A program made the position numbers and the translations under genes. A DNA stretch of 23,686 nucleotides, from assembly GCA_050253535.1 (NCBI GenBank), contig JBFWIW010000048.1, positions 1 through 23,686 on the forward strand, written 5' to 3'. The DNA is from JBFWIW01 sp050253535. GTDB lineage: Bacteria > Bacillota > Clostridia > Oscillospirales > Oscillospiraceae. Below are positions 1 through 6,950 of the stretch, piece after piece; position 1 is the stretch's first letter, and each line of letters opens with the position of its first letter. The notes beneath the pieces are model-generated. The model saw only the letters and a program-made list of their open reading frames with translations. It did not search any database and had not been told where the DNA came from.

Positions 1-55
1 TGACAGCAAAGCGTTTCTTTTGAGCAATATCATGCAAGAACGGCCTTGCGGCTTA

Positions 56-64
56 TGGTATACT
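56..64 (+). promoter_or_regulatory. Extended -10 promoter for the AraC-type gene
   Basis: TGG followed directly by TATACT (59-64) forms an extended -10 element about 35 bases before the first gene. No good -35 hexamer lies 16-18 bases upstream, which is usual for extended -10 promoters. The call rests only on this match and its position. Confidence 0.4.
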
Positions 65-98
65 CTTATTATCTTCAGGAAAGCGAGAGTATCAGCAG

Positions 99-944
99 AT
101 GGCCAGTGAAGTGCGCACGGTCTGTTTTGATTCGGACCTGAAAGTTGAGGGCTACCGGTTCGAGGGAATCATGCAGAAGTTCCCAAACCATTTTCATGAC
201 TACTACGTCATCGGTTTTATTGAAAACGGACGGCGCTGTCTGCTGTGCAGAAGCCGGGAACATATGATAAACGCCGGGGATATGGTCATATTCAACCCGC
301 TGGATACGCATACCTGCGAGCAAGCGGACGGAAAGGCCCTCGATTACCGGTGCATCAATATCAAGCCGGATATCATGCGGAGAGCCGTGCGCGAAATAAC
401 CGGCGAAGAGTGCCTTCCGCGCTTCACACAAAACGTTATTTATCACAGCGAGCTTGTCCCATGCCTTAGCGAGCTGCACCTGATGATCATGGAGGAACAA
501 TCCGACTTCAAAAAAGAAGAGCTGTTTTTATTCCTTATCGAGCAGCTTTTGGCGGAATACTCCGATGCGGCGCCGGCACCGGCCTCTCCCGAACCTTCGT
601 TGGAAATAAAAGCTGTCTGCGATTATCTGGAATCCGGCTATGCGCGGACGATAACGCTTGACGATTTAAGCGCGCTCACCGGGCTGAGCAAATATCATCT
701 TCTCCGCTCCTTTACACGGCAGAAAGGCATATCTCCTTACAGCTATCTTGAGACGATTCGCATTGGCAAGGCAAAAAAGCTGCTTGAAAACGGCGTTATG
801 CCGATTGACGCCGCTTTTCAGACCGGCTTTTCGGACCAGAGCCACTTTTCAAATTTTTTTAAAAAGTTTATCGGGTTGACACCAAGACAATACATGAAAA
901 TATTTGCGGAAGATAAAACGCTATCGGAGGACGGAACAAATTGA
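99..944 (+). CDS. AraC-family transcriptional regulator
   Basis: A 281-residue DNA-binding regulator with the usual two-part AraC layout. The first ~140 residues look like a cupin sensor domain: histidine-rich NHFHDYY near residues 30-36, then GDMVIFNPLDTHTCE. The C-terminal ~100 residues hold two helix-turn-helix units, seen as LDDLSALTGLSKYHLLRSF and PIDAAFQTGFSDQSHFSNFF, followed by the family signature GLTPRQYM. The effector cannot be read from the sequence. The stop overlaps the TTG start of the exporter gene that follows, so the two are probably co-transcribed and the regulator likely controls the exporter. The ribosome binding site before the chosen ATG is weak, so the start is less certain than the family. 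Confidence 0.88.
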   Translation: MASEVRTVCFDSDLKVEGYRFEGIMQKFPNHFHDYYVIGFIENGRRCLLCRSREHMINAGDMVIFNPLDTHTCEQADGKALDYRCINIKPDIMRRAVREITGEECLPRFTQNVIYHSELVPCLSELHLMIMEEQSDFKKEELFLFLIEQLLAEYSDAAPAPASPEPSLEIKAVCDYLESGYARTITLDDLSALTGLSKYHLLRSFTRQKGISPYSYLETIRIGKAKKLLENGVMPIDAAFQTGFSDQSHFSNFFKKFIGLTPRQYMKIFAEDKTLSEDGTN

Positions 945-1855
945 TTACGGACAATCGCAGATCGGCCATGGGACATTTGGCGGCATTCGGCACGATCCTC
1001 TTATGGGGTACGACCTTTGTATCCACGAAAATACTTTTACAGAGCTTTTCACCGGTTGAAATACTGTTTACCCGGTTTATCATCGGTTACATAGCATTAT
1101 TATTGTTCTATCCCCATAAACTGAAAATCAAATGCTTTAAAACCGAATTGCTCTTTATGGCGGCCGGACTCTGCGGCGTCACGCTTTACTTTCTGCTTGA
1201 AAACATCGCGCTGACCTACACGCTGGCCTCAAACGTGGGTATCATCGTCTCCATCGCCCCGCTTTTTACCGCCGTTCTCGCCCATTTTTTCCTGCAGGGC
1301 GAAAGGCTGCGCCCGCAGTTTTTTGCCGGATTTATTATCGCGATCATAGGGATTGTTCTTATTGGATTCAACGGCAGCTTCATATTAAAGCTAAATCCCC
1401 TGGGCGACATTCTGGCAGCTCTCGCCGCCGTGGTTTGGGCTGTTTATTCCATAATAATCCGAAAAATAAGCGGACTCGGCTGCAATACGATAGCCTGCAC
1501 ACGCAGGGTCTTTATTTACGGGATTCTTTTTATGGTACCGGCCCTGTTCTTACTCGGCTTCAGTCCCGATTTCAGCAAATTTCTGGAGATAAAAAACCTG
1601 CTTAATATTCTGTTTTTGGGTTTGGGCGCTTCCGCATTGTGCTTTGTCAGCTGGAACTGGGTTGTGGGCGTTCTGGGAGCGGTCAAAACGAGCGTCTATA
1701 TCTACATAATTCCTGTTATCACAATTGTCTTTTCCGCGCTCATCCTGCATGAAGAGATCACGCCTGTGGCATTCGGAGGCGCGTTCCTCACGCTTGCCGG
1801 GCTTTTTATCTCCGAGCGGAAAACCCGTGTAAAAAGCGACGAGAGCGTTGTATAG
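941..1855 (+). CDS. EamA-family (DMT) transporter
   Basis: A 304-residue integral membrane protein of the drug/metabolite transporter superfamily, with about ten hydrophobic segments arranged as two EamA repeats. Typical features are LLWGTTFVSTKILL in the first segment, a short cytoplasmic break before the second repeat around residue 150, and the closing pattern near LTLAGLFISERK. The family usually exports amino acids, metabolites or drugs, and the substrate here is unknown. Translation starts at TTG with CGGAGG ten bases upstream, inside the end of the AraC-type gene, so the pair is translationally coupled. The basic C-terminal tail is normal for the family. Confidence 0.87.
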   Translation: MITDNRRSAMGHLAAFGTILLWGTTFVSTKILLQSFSPVEILFTRFIIGYIALLLFYPHKLKIKCFKTELLFMAAGLCGVTLYFLLENIALTYTLASNVGIIVSIAPLFTAVLAHFFLQGERLRPQFFAGFIIAIIGIVLIGFNGSFILKLNPLGDILAALAAVVWAVYSIIIRKISGLGCNTIACTRRVFIYGILFMVPALFLLGFSPDFSKFLEIKNLLNILFLGLGASALCFVSWNWVVGVLGAVKTSVYIYIIPVITIVFSALILHEEITPVAFGGAFLTLAGLFISERKTRVKSDESVV

Positions 1856-1896
1856 AGCAGGATAACCGGGCAATATAAAAATACTTCTGTTTCATA

Positions 1897-1925
1897 TTGA
1901 CAAAATTTGATTTGACGCATATACT
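1897..1925 (+). promoter_or_regulatory. Promoter of arsR
   Basis: TTGACA (1897-1902) and TATACT (1920-1925) are separated by exactly 17 bases, a near-consensus vegetative promoter. Transcription would begin around 1931, right at the left end of the inverted repeat taken as the ArsR operator. Bound repressor would therefore block initiation or early elongation. Confidence 0.8.
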
Positions 1926-1930
1926 GATAA

Positions 1931-1952
1931 CATATCAAATAATTTTGATATG
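1931..1952. promoter_or_regulatory. ArsR operator 1 (perfect inverted repeat)
   Basis: Two perfect 9-base arms, CATATCAAA and TTTGATATG, flank a 4-base spacer. The site lies between the arsR promoter and its ribosome binding site. AT-rich inverted repeats of this ATCAAA/TTTGAT form are typical ArsR/SmtB operators, so the site is assigned as the autoregulatory target of the next gene. Confidence 0.8.
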
Positions 1953-1962
1953 AGGTGATAAC

Positions 1963-2277
1963 TTGACAGCGAAATATGAGGAAAACGCGAAGGTGTTCAA
2001 GGCATTTTGCGACGATAAGCGTCTGCAAATACTTGAGCTTTTGCGCGGCGGCGAAAAATGCGCCTGTGTTCTGACAGAACATCTGGACATTGGTCAGTCG
2101 GCGCTCTCCTACCATATGAAGATACTGGTGGAGTCGGGTGTTGTGGAGAGCCGGCAGGAGGGCAAATGGACGCACTACAGCATCAGTGAAAACGGCAGCG
2201 CTTACGCTTCCGAGCTGCTGAAGGAGCTGACAACGCCCAATACGGTTACGGAAGATAATACTTGCTGCAAAAAGTAA
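1963..2277 (+). CDS. arsR: ArsR/SmtB-family arsenic-responsive repressor
   Basis: A 104-residue winged-helix repressor that should leave its operator when it binds trivalent arsenic. The body follows the family: ALSYHMKILVESGVV (47-61) is the recognition helix region and GKWTHYSI (68-74) the wing. Cys33 and Cys35 (KCACV) sit where the CxC metalloid site of classic ArsR proteins lies. Cys16 and a C-terminal Cys101-Cys102 pair could also contribute ligands. Translation starts at TTG with GAGGTG upstream. It is the first gene of the arsenic island, lies just after its own operator, and is followed by a terminator and a second copy of the operator. Confidence 0.93.
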   Translation: MTAKYEENAKVFKAFCDDKRLQILELLRGGEKCACVLTEHLDIGQSALSYHMKILVESGVVESRQEGKWTHYSISENGSAYASELLKELTTPNTVTEDNTCCKK

Positions 2278-2279
2278 AG

Positions 2280-2300
2280 GCCATCGTCATGATGGCTTTT
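2280..2300 (+). terminator. Terminator-like hairpin after arsR
   Basis: GCCATC and GATGGC form a 6-base stem with a 5-base loop, followed by TTTT. The stem is short and the T run brief, so it may only attenuate read-through. It separates arsR from the second operator and the permease genes. Confidence 0.5.
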
Positions 2301-2312
2301 AAAAAGCAAAAT

Positions 2313-2332
2313 ATATCAAAATTATTTGATAT
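2313..2332. promoter_or_regulatory. ArsR operator 2, before the permease genes
   Basis: ATATCAAA and TTTGATAT are 8-base arms around a 4-base spacer, almost the same as the repeat before arsR. The site lies 94 bases before the first permease gene. TATAAT occurs at 2376-2381 and TTGAAT at 2348-2353, but their spacing of 22 bases is too long, so the promoter served by this operator is not clear. Confidence 0.75.
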
Positions 2333-2426
2333 GATCCACAGCCCGGCTTGAATAAGCGTACCGAAGCGGTGGGGATATAATAAAAAGCAACGTTAAGACT
2401 GATCGAACAAATGAGGTGGACTTGGT

Positions 2427-2906
2427 TTGGATACGTATCTGTTGTATGGTGTGACCGTACTGTTTTTAGCAATTTCCTTTTTTAAGGATAAAAAGAAAAC
2501 AAAAAAGTCACTCAAAAAAGCGTGGAAGGCGTTCGAAAATATCCTGCCGCAATTTTTGGTCGTCATATTGCTTGTCGGCGTACTGCTCGCCGTACTGAAT
2601 ACCGAGGTCATTTCAAAAATCATCGGCTCAGGTTCCGGCTTTTTCGGCGTGACGATTGCCGCAGTCGTTGGCGCCGTCACTCTGATACCGGGCTTTGTCG
2701 CGTTTCCGACGGCCGCAATGCTGCTGCAGGGCGGCGCGGGATATACGCAGATCGGCGCGTTTGTCTCTGCGCTGATGATGGTCGGCGCTGTGACAATGCC
2801 GGTTGAAATCAAATATTTCGGCAAAAGGCTGACTGTATTAAGAAATGTTCTCGCATTTGTCTTTTCCTTTTTTGTCGCCTATGTTATCGGATTGGCGGTG
2901 GGCTGA
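2427..2906 (+). CDS. Permease, N-terminal-half type (COG0701-like)
   Basis: A 159-residue membrane protein that resembles one half of the COG0701/DUF318 permeases, the group that includes ArsP. After a short basic stretch (KDKKKTKKSLKKA) come about four hydrophobic segments, with LIPGFVAFPTAAMLLQGGA in the middle where full-length family members have a conserved loop. Translation starts at TTG with GAGGTG eight bases upstream. The next gene, only two bases away, encodes the apparent other half, so both probably form one heteromeric channel or exporter. The TPFCSCS motif of the full-length permease further downstream is absent. Arsenic-related transport is inferred from the neighbours. Confidence 0.75.
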   Translation: MDTYLLYGVTVLFLAISFFKDKKKTKKSLKKAWKAFENILPQFLVVILLVGVLLAVLNTEVISKIIGSGSGFFGVTIAAVVGAVTLIPGFVAFPTAAMLLQGGAGYTQIGAFVSALMMVGAVTMPVEIKYFGKRLTVLRNVLAFVFSFFVAYVIGLAVG

Positions 2907-2908
2907 GC

Positions 2909-3448
2909 ATGAGAGCACTATTAAAAAGATATCGCGCGTTTATCATAGCCGCGGCGGCAATCGGTGTTTTGTCGCTTGTCAACCGTCAGATTGGTTTAAA
3001 AGCCATAAGCATCTCCGCCTACCAATTCGGGCAAATGCTGCTTGTCATACCGCCGGTGTTCATCCTGCTTGGGCTGCTCGATGTGTGGGTGCCGCGCGAA
3101 ACGATGGTCAAATATATGGGCGAAGGCTCCGGGCTGAAAGGCATCCTGCTTGCCATATTCATCGGCTCTGCTGCGGCGGGCCCGCTTTACGGGGCCTTTC
3201 CGGTCGCTGCGGTTCTGATGAAAAAGGGCGTAAAATTCAGTAATGTCCTGATTTTCATCGGCGCGTGGTCGACGACAAAAATACCTATGTTTCTGTTCGA
3301 AATAGCGGCGCTCGGCACAAAATTCGCTTTTGCAAGACTTATGGTGGATATCCCGGGCATCATTATCATAGCCTATGTTTTATCGAAACTGATACCCAGA
3401 CAGGAGATTCAGAAAATTTACGAAAACGCTGAAAATATCAGCAGATAG
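2909..3448 (+). CDS. Permease, second-half type (COG0701-like)
   Basis: A 179-residue membrane protein, the apparent partner of the preceding half-size permease. It has about five hydrophobic segments and the loop GSAAAGPLYGAFPVAAVLMK near residues 91-110, which matches in position the GFVAFPTAA loop of its neighbour. The two halves therefore look like related copies. The start follows the upstream stop by two bases, consistent with translational coupling and a fixed subunit ratio. Split COG0701 permeases occur in some anaerobic bacteria and archaea, and their substrates are poorly defined. A role in metalloid export is inferred from the location between arsR and ACR3/arsC. Confidence 0.75.
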   Translation: MRALLKRYRAFIIAAAAIGVLSLVNRQIGLKAISISAYQFGQMLLVIPPVFILLGLLDVWVPRETMVKYMGEGSGLKGILLAIFIGSAAAGPLYGAFPVAAVLMKKGVKFSNVLIFIGAWSTTKIPMFLFEIAALGTKFAFARLMVDIPGIIIIAYVLSKLIPRQEIQKIYENAENISR

Positions 3449-3488
3449 TTCAAGCAGGTCAGAAATTTCAATATCGGGAGTTTTTACA

Positions 3489-4682
3489 ATGAAAAAAAAT
3501 AAGATAATTATGCTTCTGGGTCTTGCGGGATTTATTGTTATGGCGGACAATTTCGTCGTTTCCCCGATCCTGCCTGCCATCTCGCAAAACCTGGATATTG
3601 ATATTGCAAGAGCGGGGCTTTTGATCACGGCCTATATGATACCGTTCGGGTTTTTCCAGATCGTTTTCGGCCCCCTGGCAGACCGGTTCGGCAAAAAACA
3701 GGTCATTACAATAGCGATATCTCTGTTTACACTTGCAACAGGCCTCTGTGCTCTAGGCTCCGGTTTTGGCAGTTTATCGCTTTTCCGGGCATTGACCGGC
3801 GTTTTTGCCGCATCGGTTATGCCGATATCTTTTGCAATGATCGGCGATATCTTCCCGATCAAAGAGAGGCAGGGAGCAATCGGCACCTTTATGGGTATCT
3901 CCTTCCTGGGGCAGGGGCTGAGTATGGCTATCGGCGGTACAATTGCGTACTTTTTAAACTGGCGGGGCGTCTTCGTCATCTATGCCGTATTCGCATTGAT
4001 CCCCACCTTCCTGTTAATAAAAAACTATAAGTCCTTACCGTCCGACAAGCATCCCGACAGTAAAATTTTCGCGCCTTATCTCAAGTTGCTCGGGACGTCG
4101 AGAAGCCTGTTTACTTATATTATTGTTCTGCTTGAAGGCTTCTTTATTATCGGCAGCTTTTCCTATGCCGGCGTTTATATTTCGAAGACATACGGCTTCA
4201 ACTACCTCTATATCGGACTTATACTGACGGCGTTCGGTGTCATGACTGTCATCGGCGGCAGGCTGAGCGGAAAAATCGCACAGAAAACGGGAGCAAGAAA
4301 AATACTCGGTATCGGTCTCGCCCTGGCCGCGCTCGCCGATATCGTTATCTATCTCTTCGGCAGTACGCTCTGGCTCCTAATTATCGGCATTGCGCTTCTC
4401 GGATTGGGCTTTATCTTTGCCCATTCCACACTCCTGACAAGGGCGACAGAGTTCGCGCAGAGGGCGAGAGGCGCCGCAATGTCACTCGTCGCCTTCTTCT
4501 TTATGGGCGGCGGCGGAGTTGGAACCGCCATTGGCGGAAAACTGATTTCAGCGACGTCTATCAGTAAATTATTTCTCATTTACGGTATAGCGCTCGTCGT
4601 GACGCTGCTGTTAAGCTTCCTTATGATACGGGATCATGTGGTGGAACCAGACGAGCCGAAAGAAGAGATAGGAAATCTATAG
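3489..4682 (+). CDS. MFS transporter
   Basis: A 397-residue major facilitator superfamily protein with about twelve membrane segments. The motif-A loop GPLADRFGKKQV lies between segments 2 and 3, and a second-half counterpart, GGRLSGKIAQKTGARK, is also visible. The length and lack of large soluble loops fit a proton-driven drug or small-molecule exporter. It lies between the split permease and the ArsP-like permease on the same strand, 40 bases after the previous stop and with GGGAG before the ATG. MFS exporters in arsenic clusters sometimes export organoarsenicals or arsenic metabolites, but nothing in this sequence alone fixes the substrate. Confidence 0.85.
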   Translation: MKKNKIIMLLGLAGFIVMADNFVVSPILPAISQNLDIDIARAGLLITAYMIPFGFFQIVFGPLADRFGKKQVITIAISLFTLATGLCALGSGFGSLSLFRALTGVFAASVMPISFAMIGDIFPIKERQGAIGTFMGISFLGQGLSMAIGGTIAYFLNWRGVFVIYAVFALIPTFLLIKNYKSLPSDKHPDSKIFAPYLKLLGTSRSLFTYIIVLLEGFFIIGSFSYAGVYISKTYGFNYLYIGLILTAFGVMTVIGGRLSGKIAQKTGARKILGIGLALAALADIVIYLFGSTLWLLIIGIALLGLGFIFAHSTLLTRATEFAQRARGAAMSLVAFFFMGGGGVGTAIGGKLISATSISKLFLIYGIALVVTLLLSFLMIRDHVVEPDEPKEEIGNL

Positions 4683-4766
4683 GCAAAAACATGACGGTTT
4701 TACGGTAACTGCAAATCGAAATAATTTATATTGTTATCCGATCATCGAAAGTGAGGTAATTACTTA

Positions 4767-5780
4767 ATGCAGGTCATCAAGTCCATCTGGGACTTTTTCC
4801 AAAATCAAATTCTTGCGATGAAGTGGCTGAACAACCTGATCGGCAGCGGTTTGTCGGCCCTGGGGCTGGATATAAACGGACGATGGGGCGGAAGCGTTCA
4901 GTTCTTTCTCTTCGATACAATAAAGATATTAATACTTTTATCCGTACTGATTTTTATCATCAGCTACATCCAGAGCTATTTCCCGCCCGAGAGGACCAAA
5001 AAAATTATCGGCCGCTTTCACGGCATAGTGGCAAACTCGCTGGCAGCGCTTCTGGGTACGGTAACTCCGTTCTGTTCCTGTTCCTCCATACCGCTGTTCA
5101 TCGGCTTTTCCAGCGCGGGACTGCCGGTGGGCGTAACCTTTTCTTTTCTGATCTCTTCCCCGCTTGTGGATCTCGGTTCGCTTGTCCTTCTGATGAGCAT
5201 TTTCGGCGCGAAGGTCGCCGTAGCCTATGTGGTTGTGGGGCTTATTCTCGCGGTCATAGGCGGCTCGCTCATTGAAAAATTCGGAATGGAAAAATACGTA
5301 GAAGACTTCGTGAAGACTGCCGGAAGCGTGGATATTGAAGCGCCCGAGCTCACAAAACGCGACCGCCTTGTTTATGCGAAAGAACAGGTGCAGGCCATTG
5401 TAAAAAAGGTAATCCTGTATATTCTGATCGGCGTGGGAATCGGTGCCGTCATCCACAACTGGATTCCGACCGAATGGATACAGGCCGTCCTAGGCGACCG
5501 CAATCCCTTCTCGGTCATTCTTGCAACCGCAGTCGGCATCCCGATGTATGCCGACATATTCGGCACCATACCGATAGCGGAGGCGCTGTTCTTCAAGGGT
5601 GTCGGGCTCGGCACGGTTCTGTCTTTTATGATGGGCGTCACCGCTCTGTCCGCGCCGTCCATCGTTATGCTGCGCCGCGCTGTCAAGCCCAGGCTGCTCG
5701 CCGTATTTGTGGGCATCGTCGCCGTGGGCATCATTATCATCGGCTATGTGTTTAACGCGTTTCAATTTTTGCTTGTGTAA
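4767..5780 (+). CDS. ArsP/SO_0444-type permease (COG0701)
   Basis: A 337-residue membrane protein with about eight to ten hydrophobic segments. The diagnostic stretch TPFCSCSSIPLFIGF starts at residue 100, with Cys103 and Cys105, followed by LPVGVTFSFLISSPLVD. This motif marks the COG0701 permeases that include ArsP, an exporter of trivalent organoarsenicals, and the SO_0444 group linked to copper/zinc efflux. A second-half loop, GIPMYADIFGTIPIAEALF, replaces the second CSC-like loop. Context favours an arsenical substrate. It is followed at 14 bases by a ferredoxin-DUF2703 protein and a CxxC redox protein, which suggests a permease working with dedicated thiol or redox partners. ArsP is the best guess, not certain. 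Confidence 0.83.
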   Translation: MQVIKSIWDFFQNQILAMKWLNNLIGSGLSALGLDINGRWGGSVQFFLFDTIKILILLSVLIFIISYIQSYFPPERTKKIIGRFHGIVANSLAALLGTVTPFCSCSSIPLFIGFSSAGLPVGVTFSFLISSPLVDLGSLVLLMSIFGAKVAVAYVVVGLILAVIGGSLIEKFGMEKYVEDFVKTAGSVDIEAPELTKRDRLVYAKEQVQAIVKKVILYILIGVGIGAVIHNWIPTEWIQAVLGDRNPFSVILATAVGIPMYADIFGTIPIAEALFFKGVGLGTVLSFMMGVTALSAPSIVMLRRAVKPRLLAVFVGIVAVGIIIIGYVFNAFQFLLV

Positions 5781-5794
5781 GGGGGAAAAAGAAA

Positions 5795-6559
5795 ATGGCT
5801 GAAAACTGGTACCCTGTCATTGATTACATGAGCTGCCTCGATTGCGGGATCTGCGCCGCAATGTGTCCTCACGCCGTCTATGACAAGGCGAAGGCTCCGT
5901 CGCCCGTTGTTAAGAACCCCGAATCCTGCATTGACCATTGCCACGGCTGCGGAAACCGCTGTCCGGTTGGGGCAATCATTTATGTCGGCGACGACACGGG
6001 CTGGACACCGCCGAACGGCAGTCGGGAGACAGAAGAGGCCTGCTGTTCCTGCTCCTGCGGCGAAGCTCCCGAAAAGAAGGTTTTAGTGGAATATCTGTAT
6101 CTCGATCTGCGAACCTGTGACCGCTGCATCGGAACCGACAGCGTTCTTGACGAGGTTATGGCGGTCCTGACCCCCGCCCTGAAGCTTGCGGGCTTTGAGG
6201 CCGAATATAACAAAATTGAGATGAAAACGGCGGAGCTTGCCGAGCAGCATCAGTTCCTCTCCTCTCCCACGATCCGTGTGAACGGTAAGGACATTTGTGC
6301 GTCCGTCAAAGAGAACAGCTGCGGCTGCTGCGGCGAGATCAGCGGAACCGACGTCGATTGCCGGGTGTTTGAGTACAACGGTGTAACCTACGAAGTTCCG
6401 CCGAAAGAAATGCTTGCCGAAGCCATCCTCCGGTCTGTATTTGGGCCACATGAAGGCGGCGGCTCGTGCGGCGGGTATGAGCTGCCGGACAACTTGAGAG
6501 ATTTTTTTAAGGGCAAGAAAAGCAGGGCCTCCTGCTCATGCGGCGGAAGCTGCTGCTGA
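5795..6559 (+). CDS. Ferredoxin-like/DUF2703 fusion, cysteine-rich
   Basis: A 254-residue soluble protein with 24 cysteines. Residues 14-24 (CLDCGICAAMCP) give a standard 4Fe-4S cluster site, and 45-56 (CIDHCHGCGNRCP) give a second with CxxxC spacing. A CCSCSC stretch (83-88) links to a DUF2703 domain (about 96-215), a thioredoxin-fold-like family. It starts with LVEYLYLDLRTCDRC, includes the CxxC pair Cys108/Cys111, SSPTIRVNGKDIC around 156-168, and CGCC at 176-179. The tail ends CSCGGSCC. The protein probably shuttles electrons or binds thiophilic metalloid, perhaps reducing or delivering arsenic to the permease encoded just upstream. That role is inferred from domain content and neighbours. 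The function of DUF2703 is not established. Confidence 0.82.
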   Translation: MAENWYPVIDYMSCLDCGICAAMCPHAVYDKAKAPSPVVKNPESCIDHCHGCGNRCPVGAIIYVGDDTGWTPPNGSRETEEACCSCSCGEAPEKKVLVEYLYLDLRTCDRCIGTDSVLDEVMAVLTPALKLAGFEAEYNKIEMKTAELAEQHQFLSSPTIRVNGKDICASVKENSCGCCGEISGTDVDCRVFEYNGVTYEVPPKEMLAEAILRSVFGPHEGGGSCGGYELPDNLRDFFKGKKSRASCSCGGSCC

Positions 6560-6589
6560 TAATAAAAACTTTTAAAGGAGAAAACCAAT

Positions 6590-6931
6590 ATGTCACTTTT
6601 TAAAAAGAAAAAGGAAGAAACCCCTTGCTGCGGCGGCGTCAGCTGCGACGCAGAGCACACGGCAAAGGCCGAGACTGCAAAGACCGAAGGCTCCGGCGTC
6701 AAGGTTCTGGGCAGCGGCTGCGCAAAATGCAATCAGCTGGAGGCGGCGACAAAAGCCGCGCTGGAGCAGCTGGGAATGGATACGGTAATCGACCATGTTA
6801 CCGATTTCTCTCAGATTGCGGCCTACGGCGTGATGTCTACCCCCGCCCTCGTCGTAGACGGCAAAGTCGTCTCTTACGGCAAGGTTCTTAAGACCGAAGA
6901 GGTCGTCAGGATACTGCAGAAGGTCAGATGA
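6590..6931 (+). CDS. Small thioredoxin-family redox protein with Cys-rich N-terminus
   Basis: A 113-residue cytosolic protein. From about residue 37 it matches the small 'redox-active disulfide protein' thioredoxin family: KVLGSGCAKC places the CxxC active site at Cys44 and Cys47, and STPALVVDG (83-91) supplies the cis-proline loop at Pro85. Ahead of it is an unusual lysine-rich start with three extra cysteines (Cys13, Cys14, Cys19), which could bind metal or metalloid. It lies 30 bases after the DUF2703 fusion, with AAAGGAG before the ATG, and 19 bases before ACR3. It could recycle ArsC or reduce the neighbouring cysteine-rich protein, which is inference from position. Confidence 0.86.
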   Translation: MSLFKKKKEETPCCGGVSCDAEHTAKAETAKTEGSGVKVLGSGCAKCNQLEAATKAALEQLGMDTVIDHVTDFSQIAAYGVMSTPALVVDGKVVSYGKVLKTEEVVRILQKVR

Positions 6932-6950
6932 TAGGATAAGGGAATATTTT

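Noticed and set aside
2348..2381. TTGAAT and TATAAT as the promoter of the permease genes
   Set aside because: The 22-base spacing is too wide for a normal promoter, so it was not listed as a feature.
4938..5765. Minus-strand frames across the ArsP-like permease
   Set aside because: They mirror the codon structure of the real + strand gene and contain no recognisable protein motif.
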